Source: Alteromonas lipotrueae
GTDB lineage: Bacteria; Pseudomonadota; Gammaproteobacteria; Enterobacterales; Alteromonadaceae
Direction: 5' to 3'
NCBI RefSeq assembly: GCF_019249215.1
Contig: NZ_JAESDI010000014.1
Coordinates: forward strand, 1-64,000
DNA: 64,000 bases
The notes beneath the pieces are model-generated. The model was not told the DNA's origin. It made no database searches and saw only the letters and a program-made list of their open reading frames with translations. Below are positions 38,566 to 47,669 of this stretch, piece by piece (position 1 is the stretch's first letter; every line of letters begins with the position of its first letter). A program made the position numbers and the translations under genes.

Positions 38566-39401
38566 AATTGTGGCCTAGCCAATGAGGTGATGCCAAGTGC
38601 CCGTACGTCGTCCCAATCTTCATCTGCTGACGACATAAATCCTTTAAAGCCAATATTTTTCAATAGCTGATGATTGTCTTTGTCCTTCGACAGGGTAAGC
38701 AATGCATTTAATAGTGCGTCTCTTTGCGCCTCGGTAACCCGAGGGTGGGTGGCTACAGCATGAGGGGTGTACCCATCACTTTCCCATAAAATACGAAGGG
38801 CATTTTGAGTACTGTCATCAGTGTTATTGAAGGTTCTTATTATGCCGCCGCCGGCGTCAAAAAAGCCTCGTTGCACATTGAGGTACACCGAGTCATGAGA
38901 ATGCACATAGCGCGGTGTAAAGAGAATATCTTGTTGTCTCAAATATGCACTAGGGATAATGGTGGCAGCGAATGCAGCAGGAGAGGGAAAGGCTATGTCC
39001 TTACTGTCCAGATCATCAAGTGACATAATATCGCTGTTCGCATTCACAACAATAATGCCTTTAATTCGCTTATCTTTTTGACGAGCCAACGCGCGATAGC
39101 CAACCGTGTCATGAAATACCACAAAGTGGTATGGGTTCATGTAAGCAACGTCATATTCACCCTCAGCCAGTCTTTGTTCGAAGGTAGGAATATCTTTGGC
39201 TGTTTTAAACACCACATTAATGTCTGAGTGCGCAGAGATATAGTTAATAAGTGGCTGCCACGTTTCAGCGAGCTTCTTCGCAGACTGTTGAGGCACTATG
39301 CCAAGCGTTAACGTATTGCATGCACCATGAGCAGCGAACAATGCGAGCGCTAAAAAAACAAACATATGTCGTGCAGCTTGAAAAACTGATTTTTCCACCA
39401 T
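38562..39401 (-). CDS. PhnD-like periplasmic binding protein
   Basis: The 279-residue protein begins with a signal peptide (MFVFLALALFAAHGA, about 13-27) and matches phosphonate/phosphite-type PhnD-family proteins: LTLGIVPQQSAKKLAETWQPL, then DVAYMNPYHFVVFHD. It is not next to an ABC permease, as a transporter part would be; instead it overlaps a sensor kinase, so it is probably a sensory binding protein. GAGGTG precedes the ATG. The ligand is not known. The C-terminus is coupled to the kinase start by GTGA. Confidence 0.88.
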   Translation of the reverse strand: MVEKSVFQAARHMFVFLALALFAAHGACNTLTLGIVPQQSAKKLAETWQPLINYISAHSDINVVFKTAKDIPTFEQRLAEGEYDVAYMNPYHFVVFHDTVGYRALARQKDKRIKGIIVVNANSDIMSLDDLDSKDIAFPSPAAFAATIIPSAYLRQQDILFTPRYVHSHDSVYLNVQRGFFDAGGGIIRTFNNTDDSTQNALRILWESDGYTPHAVATHPRVTEAQRDALLNALLTLSKDKDNHQLLKNIGFKGFMSSADEDWDDVRALGITSLARPQL

Positions 39402-39471
39402 GATTCACCTCAAACCGACCCAGTTAAAAAGACCATATTAAAAACATTGGCCACAGCTACTTACTATGAAC

Positions 39472-40032
39472 TTACTCAAACATAAACTTTTCGATAGTTT
39501 CAATAAGTTCGCCATTCGCGAATGGTTTGGAAAGCGCTGCATTTGCGCCAAGGTCTATTGCCCGCTCAAGACTAATGTCGTCAAGAGCAGAAATGACAAG
39601 AATTTTTAAGTTTTTGTATTTAGGTTGCTCTCGAACAAACTGGATAACGCTGTAGCCATCCATGCCAGGCATACTCAAATCGAGAGTCATCAACTTTGAA
39701 TTATACTGGCTCAACATAATGCCAGCTTGAAAACCACCCGTAGCAATATGGCTTTCGAATCCCCCCCGGCGTGCCACGCGTTGAATCGACTTTGCCACCG
39801 GCATTTCATCATCGACAATGAGAATGGAAGGTGAAATCTCACTTTGGAGGTCATCAGGAATAGGAATGTTATGATGTTCAAGAAAGGAAACGAAGTCTGA
39901 TACTAGCACGCGATTATTGCCACGACCTGGCAGCTTAAACCCTTTAAGTTTTCCGCTTTCTATCCAGCGGATCACAGTTCGAAGGTTTACATCACAATAA
40001 GTTGCGATTTCGCCCGATGTTAATGTCTTCAT
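39472..40032 (-). CDS. HTH-receiver protein (excisionase-type HTH followed by REC)
   Basis: The order is reversed from usual response regulators: a MerR/excisionase-type helix-turn-helix comes first (about 1-55; TSGEIATYCDVNLRTVIRWIESG) and a receiver domain follows (about 65-186). The phospho-acceptor is in TLDLSMPGMDG, acidic residues in ILIVDDEMP and the lysine in ALSKPF. It lies 70 bases upstream of the PhnD-like gene on the same strand and probably belongs to the operon. DNA target and kinase partner are not shown. Confidence 0.88.
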   Translation of the reverse strand: MKTLTSGEIATYCDVNLRTVIRWIESGKLKGFKLPGRGNNRVLVSDFVSFLEHHNIPIPDDLQSEISPSILIVDDEMPVAKSIQRVARRGGFESHIATGGFQAGIMLSQYNSKLMTLDLSMPGMDGYSVIQFVREQPKYKNLKILVISALDDISLERAIDLGANAALSKPFANGELIETIEKFMFE

Positions 40033-40350
40033 TGTTCAATTCCTATTGCCAACTTGTAACGTTATAGCACTGAATAGGATTGTTCACAATTTAGACAAAA
40101 GTAGTGAATGTGACATTTGTGACACTCTTTTTTCTCGTTTTTAGTCGCCAAATTAATGAGTTACATGATTCACACCACGCGTTTAAAAAGAAATAATTAG
40201 TCAAAATTTGATCTGCACGCTTACCGTTTACAGTAATCCTAGTATAGAACCTAGAAAAATCACTGTTGTGTTGAACAATTACAGCGCTTGTTTTTATTGC
40301 AATCAACCCCAACATAACTTGCTATACGAACTGAAAAGAGTAGACGGATT
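40033..40350. other. Divergent promoter region, HTH-receiver operon / prlC
   Basis: A possible sigma-32 promoter for prlC lies here (CTTGTTT at 40287-40293, 13 bases, CCCCAACA at 40307-40314); it matches the -10-like half better than the -35-like half. The region is AT-rich. The open frames on the minus strand have no ribosome site, so I see no gene. Confidence 0.4.
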
Positions 40351-42387
40351 ATGACGACCCCAGCAATTGAATTGGTAGATGGTTTGCCTTTGTTTTCATC
40401 CATTAAGCCCGCACAGATAAAGCCCGCCATCGAAAAAGCGATAGCTAAATGCAAGCTTGAAATTGATGAGGTGGTTGCATCTAAAGATTACTCTTATGCG
40501 AACTTAGTACTGCGCTTAGAAGAGGTAGACGACAATTTAAGTAAGATGTGGTCACCGGTTTCTCACATGAATTCAGTGGTGAGTAGCGACGAACTGAGAG
40601 AAGCGCATGATGCTTGCTTACCTTTGCTTTCAGAATATGGCACTTGGGTAGGTCAGCACGAAGGCCTATATAACGCTTATGTGGCGATTAAAGCGTCAGA
40701 CGAATATGCCAACCTTGATGAGCAGCGTCAAAAAGTTATTGATAATGCTATTCGCGATTTCACTTTAAGTGGGGTGGCACTGCCTAGCGGGGAAAAGAAA
40801 CGCTATGCAGACATTCAAGCGAAGCTAAGCGAGTTATCATCCACATTTTCAAACAATGTGATGGACGCGACTATGGGGTGGAGCAAACATGTCACTGACG
40901 AAGCCATCCTCTCTGGTATGCCAGAATCAGCCCGCGATGCAGCTGCACAAGCGGCACATCAAAAAGACTTACAAGGCTGGCTATTTACATTAGATATTCC
41001 TTCTTACTTACCTGTTATGCTGTATGCAGACAATGCAGCGTTACGAGAAGAAATGTATCGCGCTTATGCCACGAAGGCGTCAGATCAAGGCCCCAATGCG
41101 GGTAAGTGGGACAACACCGACATTATTCAACAAACACTGGCTCTTCGTAGTGAAATTGCACAATTACTCGGTTTTAGCAGTTATTCTGAACGTTCTCTTG
41201 CCACCAAAATGGCTGAGTCGACTGGTCAAGTTACCGGCTTTTTACGTGATTTAGCTGCTAAATCGAAGCCACAGGCTGAAAAAGAGTTAGAAGAAGTGCG
41301 TGCCTATGCGAAAGATACCCACGGGGTAACAGAGCTTAACGCGTGGGACTTACCTTACTACAGCGAGAAGCTGAAACAGGAAAAGTACACCATTTCAGAT
41401 GAAATGCTGCGTCCGTATTTCCCTGAAGACAAAGTATTGTCGGGTTTGTTCGAAGTGGTGCATAGATTGTATGGCCTTAAAATCATTGAACAGCCAGGTA
41501 TTGATACATGGCATAAAGATGTACGCTACTTCACTATTACCGATAGTGCAGATGCCCTGCGTGGTAGCTTTTACCTAGACTTATACGCTCGCGCTAAAAA
41601 GCGAGGTGGTGCGTGGATGGACGAGTGCCGTGTTCGCCGCGAAAAGTTAGACGGCGAATTACAGTTACCTGTGGCGTATCTCACTTGTAACTTTAATGCA
41701 CCAGTAGGGGATAAGCCTGCCTTATTCACGCACGATGAAGTGGTTACTCTTTTCCATGAATTCGGACACGGCATACACCACATGCTAACTAAAATGTCGG
41801 TGGCTGGTGTATCTGGAATTAACGGTGTGCCGTGGGATGCCGTAGAGCTACCAAGTCAGTTTTTAGAAAACTGGTGCTGGGAAGAAGACGCACTTAACTT
41901 TATCTCGGGTCACTTCGAGACGGGGGCCCCCTTACCCGCTGATTTACTTGACAGAATGTTAGCGGCCAGAGATTACCAAGCCGCTATGCAAATGGTGCGT
42001 CAGCTGGAATTCAGTTTGTTTGATTTCTTATTGCATAGCGAGTCTGGCGACAAGGTTGATGTTCAAGCCATTCTTAATAGCGTGCGCGATGAAGTTGCCG
42101 TTAACACACCTCCAGCATTTAACCGTTTTCAGCATAGCTTTGGGCACATTTTTGCTGGTGGTTATGCAGCAGGGTATTACAGCTACAAATGGGCAGAAGT
42201 GTTATCTGCCGATGCTTACAGTAAATTTGAAGAAGATGGTATTTTTAACCGAGATACGGGTAAAGCATTTTTGGAAAATATACTTGAAATGGGCGGAAGC
42301 CGTGCGCCTATGGACTTATTCGTTGCCTTCAGAGGCAGGGAGCCAAACGTAGATGCCTTACTTCGCCATAGCGGCATTCGTGGCTAA
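40351..42387 (+). CDS. prlC: Oligopeptidase A (M3 metallopeptidase)
   Basis: Oligopeptidase A degrades short peptides, including cleaved signal peptides, in the cytoplasm. The 678-residue protein has the zinc motif HEFGHGIHH (with VTLFHEFGHG, near residue 470) and the downstream Glu of the M3 family. Length and sequence order match E. coli PrlC (680). No signal peptide. It is followed by the glycosylase-like gene after 20 bases; a weak sigma-32-like promoter may drive it. Confidence 0.95.
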   Translation: MTTPAIELVDGLPLFSSIKPAQIKPAIEKAIAKCKLEIDEVVASKDYSYANLVLRLEEVDDNLSKMWSPVSHMNSVVSSDELREAHDACLPLLSEYGTWVGQHEGLYNAYVAIKASDEYANLDEQRQKVIDNAIRDFTLSGVALPSGEKKRYADIQAKLSELSSTFSNNVMDATMGWSKHVTDEAILSGMPESARDAAAQAAHQKDLQGWLFTLDIPSYLPVMLYADNAALREEMYRAYATKASDQGPNAGKWDNTDIIQQTLALRSEIAQLLGFSSYSERSLATKMAESTGQVTGFLRDLAAKSKPQAEKELEEVRAYAKDTHGVTELNAWDLPYYSEKLKQEKYTISDEMLRPYFPEDKVLSGLFEVVHRLYGLKIIEQPGIDTWHKDVRYFTITDSADALRGSFYLDLYARAKKRGGAWMDECRVRREKLDGELQLPVAYLTCNFNAPVGDKPALFTHDEVVTLFHEFGHGIHHMLTKMSVAGVSGINGVPWDAVELPSQFLENWCWEEDALNFISGHFETGAPLPADLLDRMLAARDYQAAMQMVRQLEFSLFDFLLHSESGDKVDVQAILNSVRDEVAVNTPPAFNRFQHSFGHIFAGGYAAGYYSYKWAEVLSADAYSKFEEDGIFNRDTGKAFLENILEMGGSRAPMDLFVAFRGREPNVDALLRHSGIRG

Positions 42388-42407
42388 TTAGTATTAGGGT
42401 AATAATC

Positions 42408-43100
42408 ATGGGAATAGAATCTTTCTCCACCATTTACCAGCGGGCATGCAAGCGAAAAGGTGGTGAAAAGGCGCTTGAAAGCATGCTTTCAGCGCCGCTT
42501 TCCTCTGAGCACGTTGCCAAAATACCGGACGATCGTTTTTTAGCAGCCATGACGAAGCAAGTGTTTCAGTCAGGCTTTGTTTGGCGCGTAATCGAGAAAA
42601 AGTGGCCTGAGTTTGAAACCGTGTTCTTTGGTTTTGATATCGAAAAAGTGCTGCTGATGCCTGATGAGATGTTAGAGCAAAAAGCATCTGATAAGCGCAT
42701 TGTGCGTAATTACAAAAAAGTAATGACCGTTCGCGACAACGCCATGTTCATTAAAGATATTAGCCGTGAACACGGCGGCTTCGGTCAGTTTGTGGCTAAA
42801 TTCGACGCCAGTAATATTACCGATTTATGGACCACGTTAAAGAAACGTGGGTCGAGACTTGGTGGGAACACGGGGCCCTACATGCTGCGTGCGTTAGGCG
42901 TAGATACCTTCTTGTTCTCACGCGATGTTGAAGACTACTTAAGAAAGCACGATATCATTGATGGTGGCCTCACTAGCAAGAAAAGCTTAACCGCTGCGAA
43001 TGCGGCTTTTGCACAGTGGCATCAAGAAAGTGGCCGCACGTTACAAGAAATAAGCGTTATTATTGCGTTCAGTTGGGGCACAAACCAGTATTTAGCATAA
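42408..43100 (+). CDS. DNA-3-methyladenine glycosylase I (Tag)-like protein
   Basis: The 230-residue protein resembles the Tag/AlkA-like helix-hairpin-helix glycosylases. Visible are FQSGFVWRVIEKKWPEFETVFFGFD (a Tag core with the substrate-pocket WxxV region) and TGPYMLRALGVDTFLFSRDVEDYL. It would remove 3-methyladenine from DNA. The N-terminal zinc cysteines of E. coli Tag are not seen, so it belongs to a shorter, metal-free subgroup or a related family. It follows prlC with little gap and precedes ubiE. Confidence 0.72.
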   Translation: MGIESFSTIYQRACKRKGGEKALESMLSAPLSSEHVAKIPDDRFLAAMTKQVFQSGFVWRVIEKKWPEFETVFFGFDIEKVLLMPDEMLEQKASDKRIVRNYKKVMTVRDNAMFIKDISREHGGFGQFVAKFDASNITDLWTTLKKRGSRLGGNTGPYMLRALGVDTFLFSRDVEDYLRKHDIIDGGLTSKKSLTAANAAFAQWHQESGRTLQEISVIIAFSWGTNQYLA

Positions 43101-43174
43101 GGTAAATACTGTTGCTGGGCGCTACAATCCGATACACTTCAGCCTTTACTATGAATCACTATTGCAGGAATGCC

Positions 43175-43960
43175 ATGAGCGACAACCATAACAACACATC
43201 GCCCACCGAGGCATCGGATGCACCTACTACTCATTTCGGCTTTAAGCAGGTTGAGAAAAACCAAAAAGCGTCGTTAGTAGCCAATGTATTCGATTCTGTT
43301 GCCGCTAAATACGATGTCATGAACGATTTAATGTCGATGGGTGTGCACCGTTTATGGAAGCGCTTTGCCATCGATTGTTCAGGTGTGCGTGCAGGGCAAA
43401 AAGTGCTTGATATCGCTGGTGGTACTGGCGATTTAACCGCAAAATTTTCTCGTCTTGTTGGCCCTACGGGCAACGTAACGTTGGCCGACATTAACTTATC
43501 GATGCTAAAAGTTGGCCGCGATAAACTAAGAGATCGCGGACTAGTTAGCAATATCGATTACGTTCAAGCAGACGCTGAGGCGTTACCTTTCCCTGACAAC
43601 CACTTCGACGTGGTTACCATGGCTTTTGGTCTAAGAAACGTGACCGAAAAGCAAAATGCACTTAATTCAATTTACAGAGTGTTAAAGCCGGGTGGTCGGC
43701 TCTTGGTATTGGAATTTTCTAAGCCAACGTCAGAGCAATTAAGCAAACTTTACGACACGTATTCGTTCCATATATTGCCTAAAATGGGGCAGTTAGTGGC
43801 CAACGATGCCGAGAGTTATCAATACTTGGCAGAAAGTATTCGTATGCATCCTGATCAAGAGACCTTGAAAGGTATGTTCGAAACCGCTGGATTTGACCAG
43901 TGTGATTACCAGAACTTAACTGGTGGAATTGTAGCACTGCACCGAGGCTATAAGTTTTAA
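43175..43960 (+). CDS. ubiE: Ubiquinone/menaquinone methyltransferase UbiE
   Basis: UbiE C-methylates the quinone ring in ubiquinone and demethylmenaquinone synthesis. I start at the ATG at 43175, with AGGAA upstream, giving 261 residues against 251 in E. coli; the frame continues to 43112. The SAM motif [12 protein letters not shown] and the signature [18 protein letters not shown], plus late [19 protein letters not shown] sequence, are present. Its TAA overlaps the ubiJ ATG (TAATG), so they are translated together. Confidence 0.96.
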   Translation: MSDNHNNTSPTEASDAPTTHFGFKQVEKNQKASLVANVFDSVAAKYDVMNDLMSMGVHRLWKRFAIDCSGVRAGQKVLDIAGGTGDLTAKFSRLVGPTGNVTLADINLSMLKVGRDKLRDRGLVSNIDYVQADAEALPFPDNHFDVVTMAFGLRNVTEKQNALNSIYRVLKPGGRLLVLEFSKPTSEQLSKLYDTYSFHILPKMGQLVANDAESYQYLAESIRMHPDQETLKGMFETAGFDQCDYQNLTGGIVALHRGYKF

Positions 43961-44595
43961 TGCCAACGTCAGCATTGGTAAGTGCCGTTATTGAAACGGC
44001 AGCGAATAAAATTTTAGCGTTAGATCCAGACAGCGTTGCCAGAATGGCCTCGCTGAAAGGCGCGCGACTTATTGCTTATGTAGACCCCTTACCTTTTGCT
44101 GTAGTGCTTGTATTTTCTGAGCAGGTAGATGTACTGGCCTTACATGAGCCGTTTCAAGACACAGTCGCTACGCTAAATCATAAAGACTGCTGTATTAAAA
44201 CATCCTTAGATACCCTGCCTGAACTTAAGCACATCAATCAGCTAACCCGACTTATTCAGCAAAACAAATTGCAGGTTGAGGGGGAACTTGCTGTGGCTCA
44301 GCAGGTTAGCGGCTTATTTCAGCAGCTAGATATTGATGTAGAAGAGCTGCTGGCTGCTAAAACCAACGATGTGGTAGCCCATCAAGCGATGAGCTGGTTT
44401 AGCGCTGTTAAGCGCAAAGCGACGGGTGCCCTGTCAGAGTTTAATAAAGTCGCTAGCAATGCCTTGATAGAAGAAAAGCAAATAGCAGCGCCCAAATTAG
44501 CGGTATTACATTTTAGTGATGAAGTGAACGCACTACGTGACGATGCAGCGCGATTAGACGCCCGCTTACTTCAGCTAGAACAAAAATCAATTTAA
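43960..44595 (+). CDS. ubiJ: Ubiquinone biosynthesis accessory factor UbiJ
   Basis: UbiJ has an SCP2 sterol-carrier-like domain (about 20-120) that binds hydrophobic quinone intermediates in the soluble Ubi complex, with a C-terminal helical region (about 150-211; coiled coil DAARLDARLLQLEQK). Length (211) fits E. coli UbiJ (201). The start overlaps ubiE by one base. Adjacent ubiE and ubiB confirm the call, as in E. coli. No membrane segment is seen. Confidence 0.92.
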   Translation: MPTSALVSAVIETAANKILALDPDSVARMASLKGARLIAYVDPLPFAVVLVFSEQVDVLALHEPFQDTVATLNHKDCCIKTSLDTLPELKHINQLTRLIQQNKLQVEGELAVAQQVSGLFQQLDIDVEELLAAKTNDVVAHQAMSWFSAVKRKATGALSEFNKVASNALIEEKQIAAPKLAVLHFSDEVNALRDDAARLDARLLQLEQKSI

Positions 44596-44604
44596 GAGAC
44601 AAGC

Positions 44605-46233
44605 ATGCGCATTGTTAGGTTGTATAAGATTAATAAGGTGTTGTTAGAGCATGGGCTAGACGACCTTATCCCTGCGAAATGGCTACCATGGTACGCACGC
44701 CTTATGCGTCACAGCATCTTTTGGATCTGCAATAAACACAAAGATAAGACTGCCGGTGAGCGCATTACGCTTGCACTACAAAGCCTTGGCCCGGTTTTTA
44801 TCAAGTTTGGCCAAATGCTCTCGACACGCAGAGATTTGCTCCACCCTGCCATTGCTAATGAACTTGCTCGTCTGCAAGACAAAGTGCCTCCGTTTTCGTC
44901 AGAAGCGGCACAACAGATTATTAAAACCTCCCTTGGTCTAACCCATTTATCTGAGTTATTTAGTGAGTTTGATGAAGCGCCGTTAGCTTCAGCCTCTATT
45001 GCGCAAGTGCATGCTGCAAAATTAAAAGCGAATAATGAAGATGTGGTGGTTAAGGTTTTACGCCCAGATATACGTGAAACGATTGTGGCAGACATGGAGC
45101 TGCTTTTTAGTTTAGCGTCAGTTCTGCAAAAATGGCTGCCAGATGGCAAACGTCTTCGCCCCGTTGAAGTGGTGGTGGAATATCGCAAAACCATAGTAGA
45201 TGAATTAGATCTTCTTCGTGAATCGGCAAGTGGTATTCAATTAGGGCGCAATTTTGAGGGCTCAGATTCACTATATATACCTAAAATATACAGCGATTAT
45301 TGTCACAGCAATGTCATGGTGATGGAGCGCATATACGGGCTACCTATTTCCAATATAGATGCCTTGCTGGCACAAAACACCAATATGAAAAAGCTAGCAG
45401 AGCGAGGCGTAGAGGTCTTCTTTACCCAAGTATTCCGCGACAGCTTCTTTCATGCTGATATGCACCCCGGTAATATTTTTGTTTCTACCGAGCATCCAGA
45501 AAACCCCAAATACATTGCAATCGATTTTGGCATTGTGGGCACGTTAAACCGTGAAGATAAACGTTATTTGGCTGAAAATTTTATTGCGTTTTTTAACCGA
45601 GATTATCGCAAGGTAGCGCAACTTCACGCCGACTCTGGTTGGGTGCCAAACGACACCAATATTGATGAGTTCGAAATGGCGATACGCACGGTATGCGAGC
45701 CCATCTTTCAAAAGCCCCTTGCTGAAATATCGTTCGGTAATGTGCTACTACAGTTATTTAATACTGCCCGCCGGTTTAATATGGTGGTGCAACCTCAGCT
45801 AGTTCTGCTGCAAAAAACGCTGCTTTATGTTGAAGGATTGGGGCGTCAGCTTTATCCGCAATTAGATTTATGGAAAACCGCAAAACCCTTTTTAGAAAAT
45901 TGGATGCGCGAGCAAATTGGCGTAAAAGCCATGCTGGGTAAGGTAAAAGCAAACCTGCCGTTTTGGTCTGAAAAGCTACCTGAAATGCCGGATTTACTTT
46001 ACGACAGCTTACAGCAAGTTAAGCGGCTTCCTTTGCAACAACAACGAGCTCAACTCGCTCTATTAGAACAGCAGAAAAGAAGCGCGCAATCCATTCAATG
46101 GGGCGTAGCGGGCGCTACCCTTATCTTGTTGTCGGCTATCTTACCCATGTATGAATTGAACTGGTGCTTCCCTGCACTTTCTGCCTGTGCAGGATCCCTC
46201 TGTTGGGTATTGGCGTGGCGTAAGAACCGTTAG
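44605..46233 (+). CDS. ubiB: Ubiquinone biosynthesis protein kinase-like ATPase UbiB
   Basis: UbiB is the ABC1/ADCK-type protein needed for ubiquinone synthesis; it probably extracts lipid precursors from the membrane using ATP. The 542-residue protein has KxGQ motif [15 protein letters not shown] (about 66-80), an alanine-rich loop [20 protein letters not shown] and AIDFGIVG near residue 300. Two C-terminal membrane helices (about 493-537) anchor it. It closes the ubiE-ubiJ-ubiB operon. Confidence 0.95.
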   Translation: MRIVRLYKINKVLLEHGLDDLIPAKWLPWYARLMRHSIFWICNKHKDKTAGERITLALQSLGPVFIKFGQMLSTRRDLLHPAIANELARLQDKVPPFSSEAAQQIIKTSLGLTHLSELFSEFDEAPLASASIAQVHAAKLKANNEDVVVKVLRPDIRETIVADMELLFSLASVLQKWLPDGKRLRPVEVVVEYRKTIVDELDLLRESASGIQLGRNFEGSDSLYIPKIYSDYCHSNVMVMERIYGLPISNIDALLAQNTNMKKLAERGVEVFFTQVFRDSFFHADMHPGNIFVSTEHPENPKYIAIDFGIVGTLNREDKRYLAENFIAFFNRDYRKVAQLHADSGWVPNDTNIDEFEMAIRTVCEPIFQKPLAEISFGNVLLQLFNTARRFNMVVQPQLVLLQKTLLYVEGLGRQLYPQLDLWKTAKPFLENWMREQIGVKAMLGKVKANLPFWSEKLPEMPDLLYDSLQQVKRLPLQQQRAQLALLEQQKRSAQSIQWGVAGATLILLSAILPMYELNWCFPALSACAGSLCWVLAWRKNR

Positions 46234-46514
46234 CGACTGTTACGCTGGGGTGAAATTTTTATGAAATGCATTTTTTAGTGAATAAATTGTATATTAATCA
46301 GTTCGAAGAGTGTTATAGTTGCTTTGGCTTTAAGCCAAAAGTCTTTAAATAGACGAGATATGAAATTATTTGCTATATGTAAAACCGCTCAAGTTACCTT
46401 GTGATTTGTAGTAAGTTGTTGCCCATTCGTAAGTAAGACCAACTCCGCCTATTAAAGACACTCGCTATACGCGCTTATTGCGCAATTTAATATGATATTT
46501 GAGGTCTATACGAC
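46234..46514 (+). promoter_or_regulatory. Leader region of the cold-shock gene
   Basis: About 280 non-coding bases lie between ubiB and the cold-shock gene. They include a palindrome TTGGCTTTAAGCCAA (near 46325-46339) and a 13-codon open frame from an ATG at 46361 without a clear ribosome site. Long 5' leaders in cspA-type genes fold differently at low temperature; whether this one does is an inference. No CspA cold-box was identified. Confidence 0.45.
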
Positions 46515-46724
46515 ATGTCTAAAGTTACAGGCACCGTTAAGTGGTTTAACGCTGATAAAGGTTATGGTTTTCTAACTCAAGATAACGGCGGTAAGGACGT
46601 ATTCGTTCATTTCCGTGCTATCGTTTCTGACGGTTACAAAACTCTTCCAGAAGGTCAGCGCGTGGAATTTGAAGTAGAAGAAGGTCAAAAAGGTCTTCAA
46701 GCTGCTAACGTGCACGCCATCTAA
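46515..46724 (+). CDS. CspA-family cold-shock protein
   Basis: The 69-residue protein is a single cold-shock domain that binds single-stranded RNA and DNA. Both RNA motifs are present: KGYGFL (about 16-21) and VFVHF (about 30-34), preceded by VKWFNADKG. It could be CspA, CspD or CspE; the sequence cannot separate them. The gene is monocistronic with a terminator 8 bases after the stop. Confidence 0.95.
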   Translation: MSKVTGTVKWFNADKGYGFLTQDNGGKDVFVHFRAIVSDGYKTLPEGQRVEFEVEEGQKGLQAANVHAI

Positions 46725-46731
46725 GAAATTC

Positions 46732-46766
46732 AAAAACGGCGGTCTGAAAAGACCGCCGTTTTTCTT
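46732..46766 (+). terminator. Terminator of the cold-shock gene
   Basis: The stem AAACGGCGGTC / GACCGCCGTTT with a TGAAAA-type loop ends in T5. Confidence 0.9.
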
Positions 46767-46860
46767 TCTTTTATAAACACTACATTCGTTAATATAGTTG
46801 GTTTTCCCGCTATTAAGTGCTTTACTGTTGCAGTAATAGACTTAATGAAAGGATTTGCTA

Positions 46861-47628
46861 ATGTTAAGGATGAATAGTGTTTTTTTCGCTTTTATTCTAC
46901 TTACCGCGTTTATATCTTCTTCGTCATTCGCGCAATCATCCAGTAATATACAAAATACTTCCCAAGGCACCCAAGCTGCCAGCAGCGCCAGTAGTAAACA
47001 AACTAATAGCAAACAAAATAGTGCTATTGCCAGGCTATTCGGTGAACCGATTACCCTAGCTGACATTACTCCCGACCAAGACACTATTTCGAAGATTCGA
47101 AAGCAAGCGCCAGATAACGTCACACAGCTTGTTACTCAGATGCGAGCTATTAACCTAGCGAATCAGATTATAGAAGCCGTGCTTAGCGACTACGCTAGCA
47201 CACACAATATCAAGGTAGACTCAGCCTTGGTTGATATTTTTAAGCAAAAATTTGGGGCAGAATATGAGAAGAACAACCAGAAAGTAGCTGCTAAGAAAGA
47301 TGCTCAACAAAACGATAAAGGGTTAGAGGAAAGTGCTAGCGCTGAAGACATTACCAGTATTGATGAGATTGCATCAACGCAAGTAGAGCGCTGGCAAATA
47401 GAAAAACACTTGTATAACACCTATGGCGGGGTAGTGATTTTCGAGCAGTCTAACCCTTCAATGCCAGTAGAAGCATACTTAACACTAATGAAAGAATATG
47501 AGAGCAAAGGCAAATTCCAGGTGGTAGATGAAGCCTTGGCCGAGCGCTTTTGGGAGGCCTTCAAGCCGCCATATGAATTTGTGATCGCGGCGGAAGATGT
47601 CGACTTTAGTCAGCCATGGTGGCGTTAA
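46861..47628 (+). CDS. Exported protein of unknown function
   Basis: The protein has 255 residues from the ATG at 46861, chosen because GAAAGGA lies nine bases upstream; the frame runs back to a TTG at 46855. A signal peptide (VFFAFILLTAFISSSSFA) is followed by a Ser/Gln/Asn-rich linker and a helical domain with charged repeats. It ends in PWWR. A weak similarity to SurA-type N-terminal helices (ITLADITPDQDT...) cannot be proven by eye. It stands alone. Exported, function unknown. Confidence 0.75.
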   Translation: MLRMNSVFFAFILLTAFISSSSFAQSSSNIQNTSQGTQAASSASSKQTNSKQNSAIARLFGEPITLADITPDQDTISKIRKQAPDNVTQLVTQMRAINLANQIIEAVLSDYASTHNIKVDSALVDIFKQKFGAEYEKNNQKVAAKKDAQQNDKGLEESASAEDITSIDEIASTQVERWQIEKHLYNTYGGVVIFEQSNPSMPVEAYLTLMKEYESKGKFQVVDEALAERFWEAFKPPYEFVIAAEDVDFSQPWWR

Positions 47629-47669
47629 CGTTTAAGTGGCATTACCTCTGGCAACACCGCTATTCGCTG

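Noticed and set aside
44709..45194. Open frame of 161 codons opposite ubiB
   Set aside because: It lies fully inside ubiB in antisense, and has no motif.
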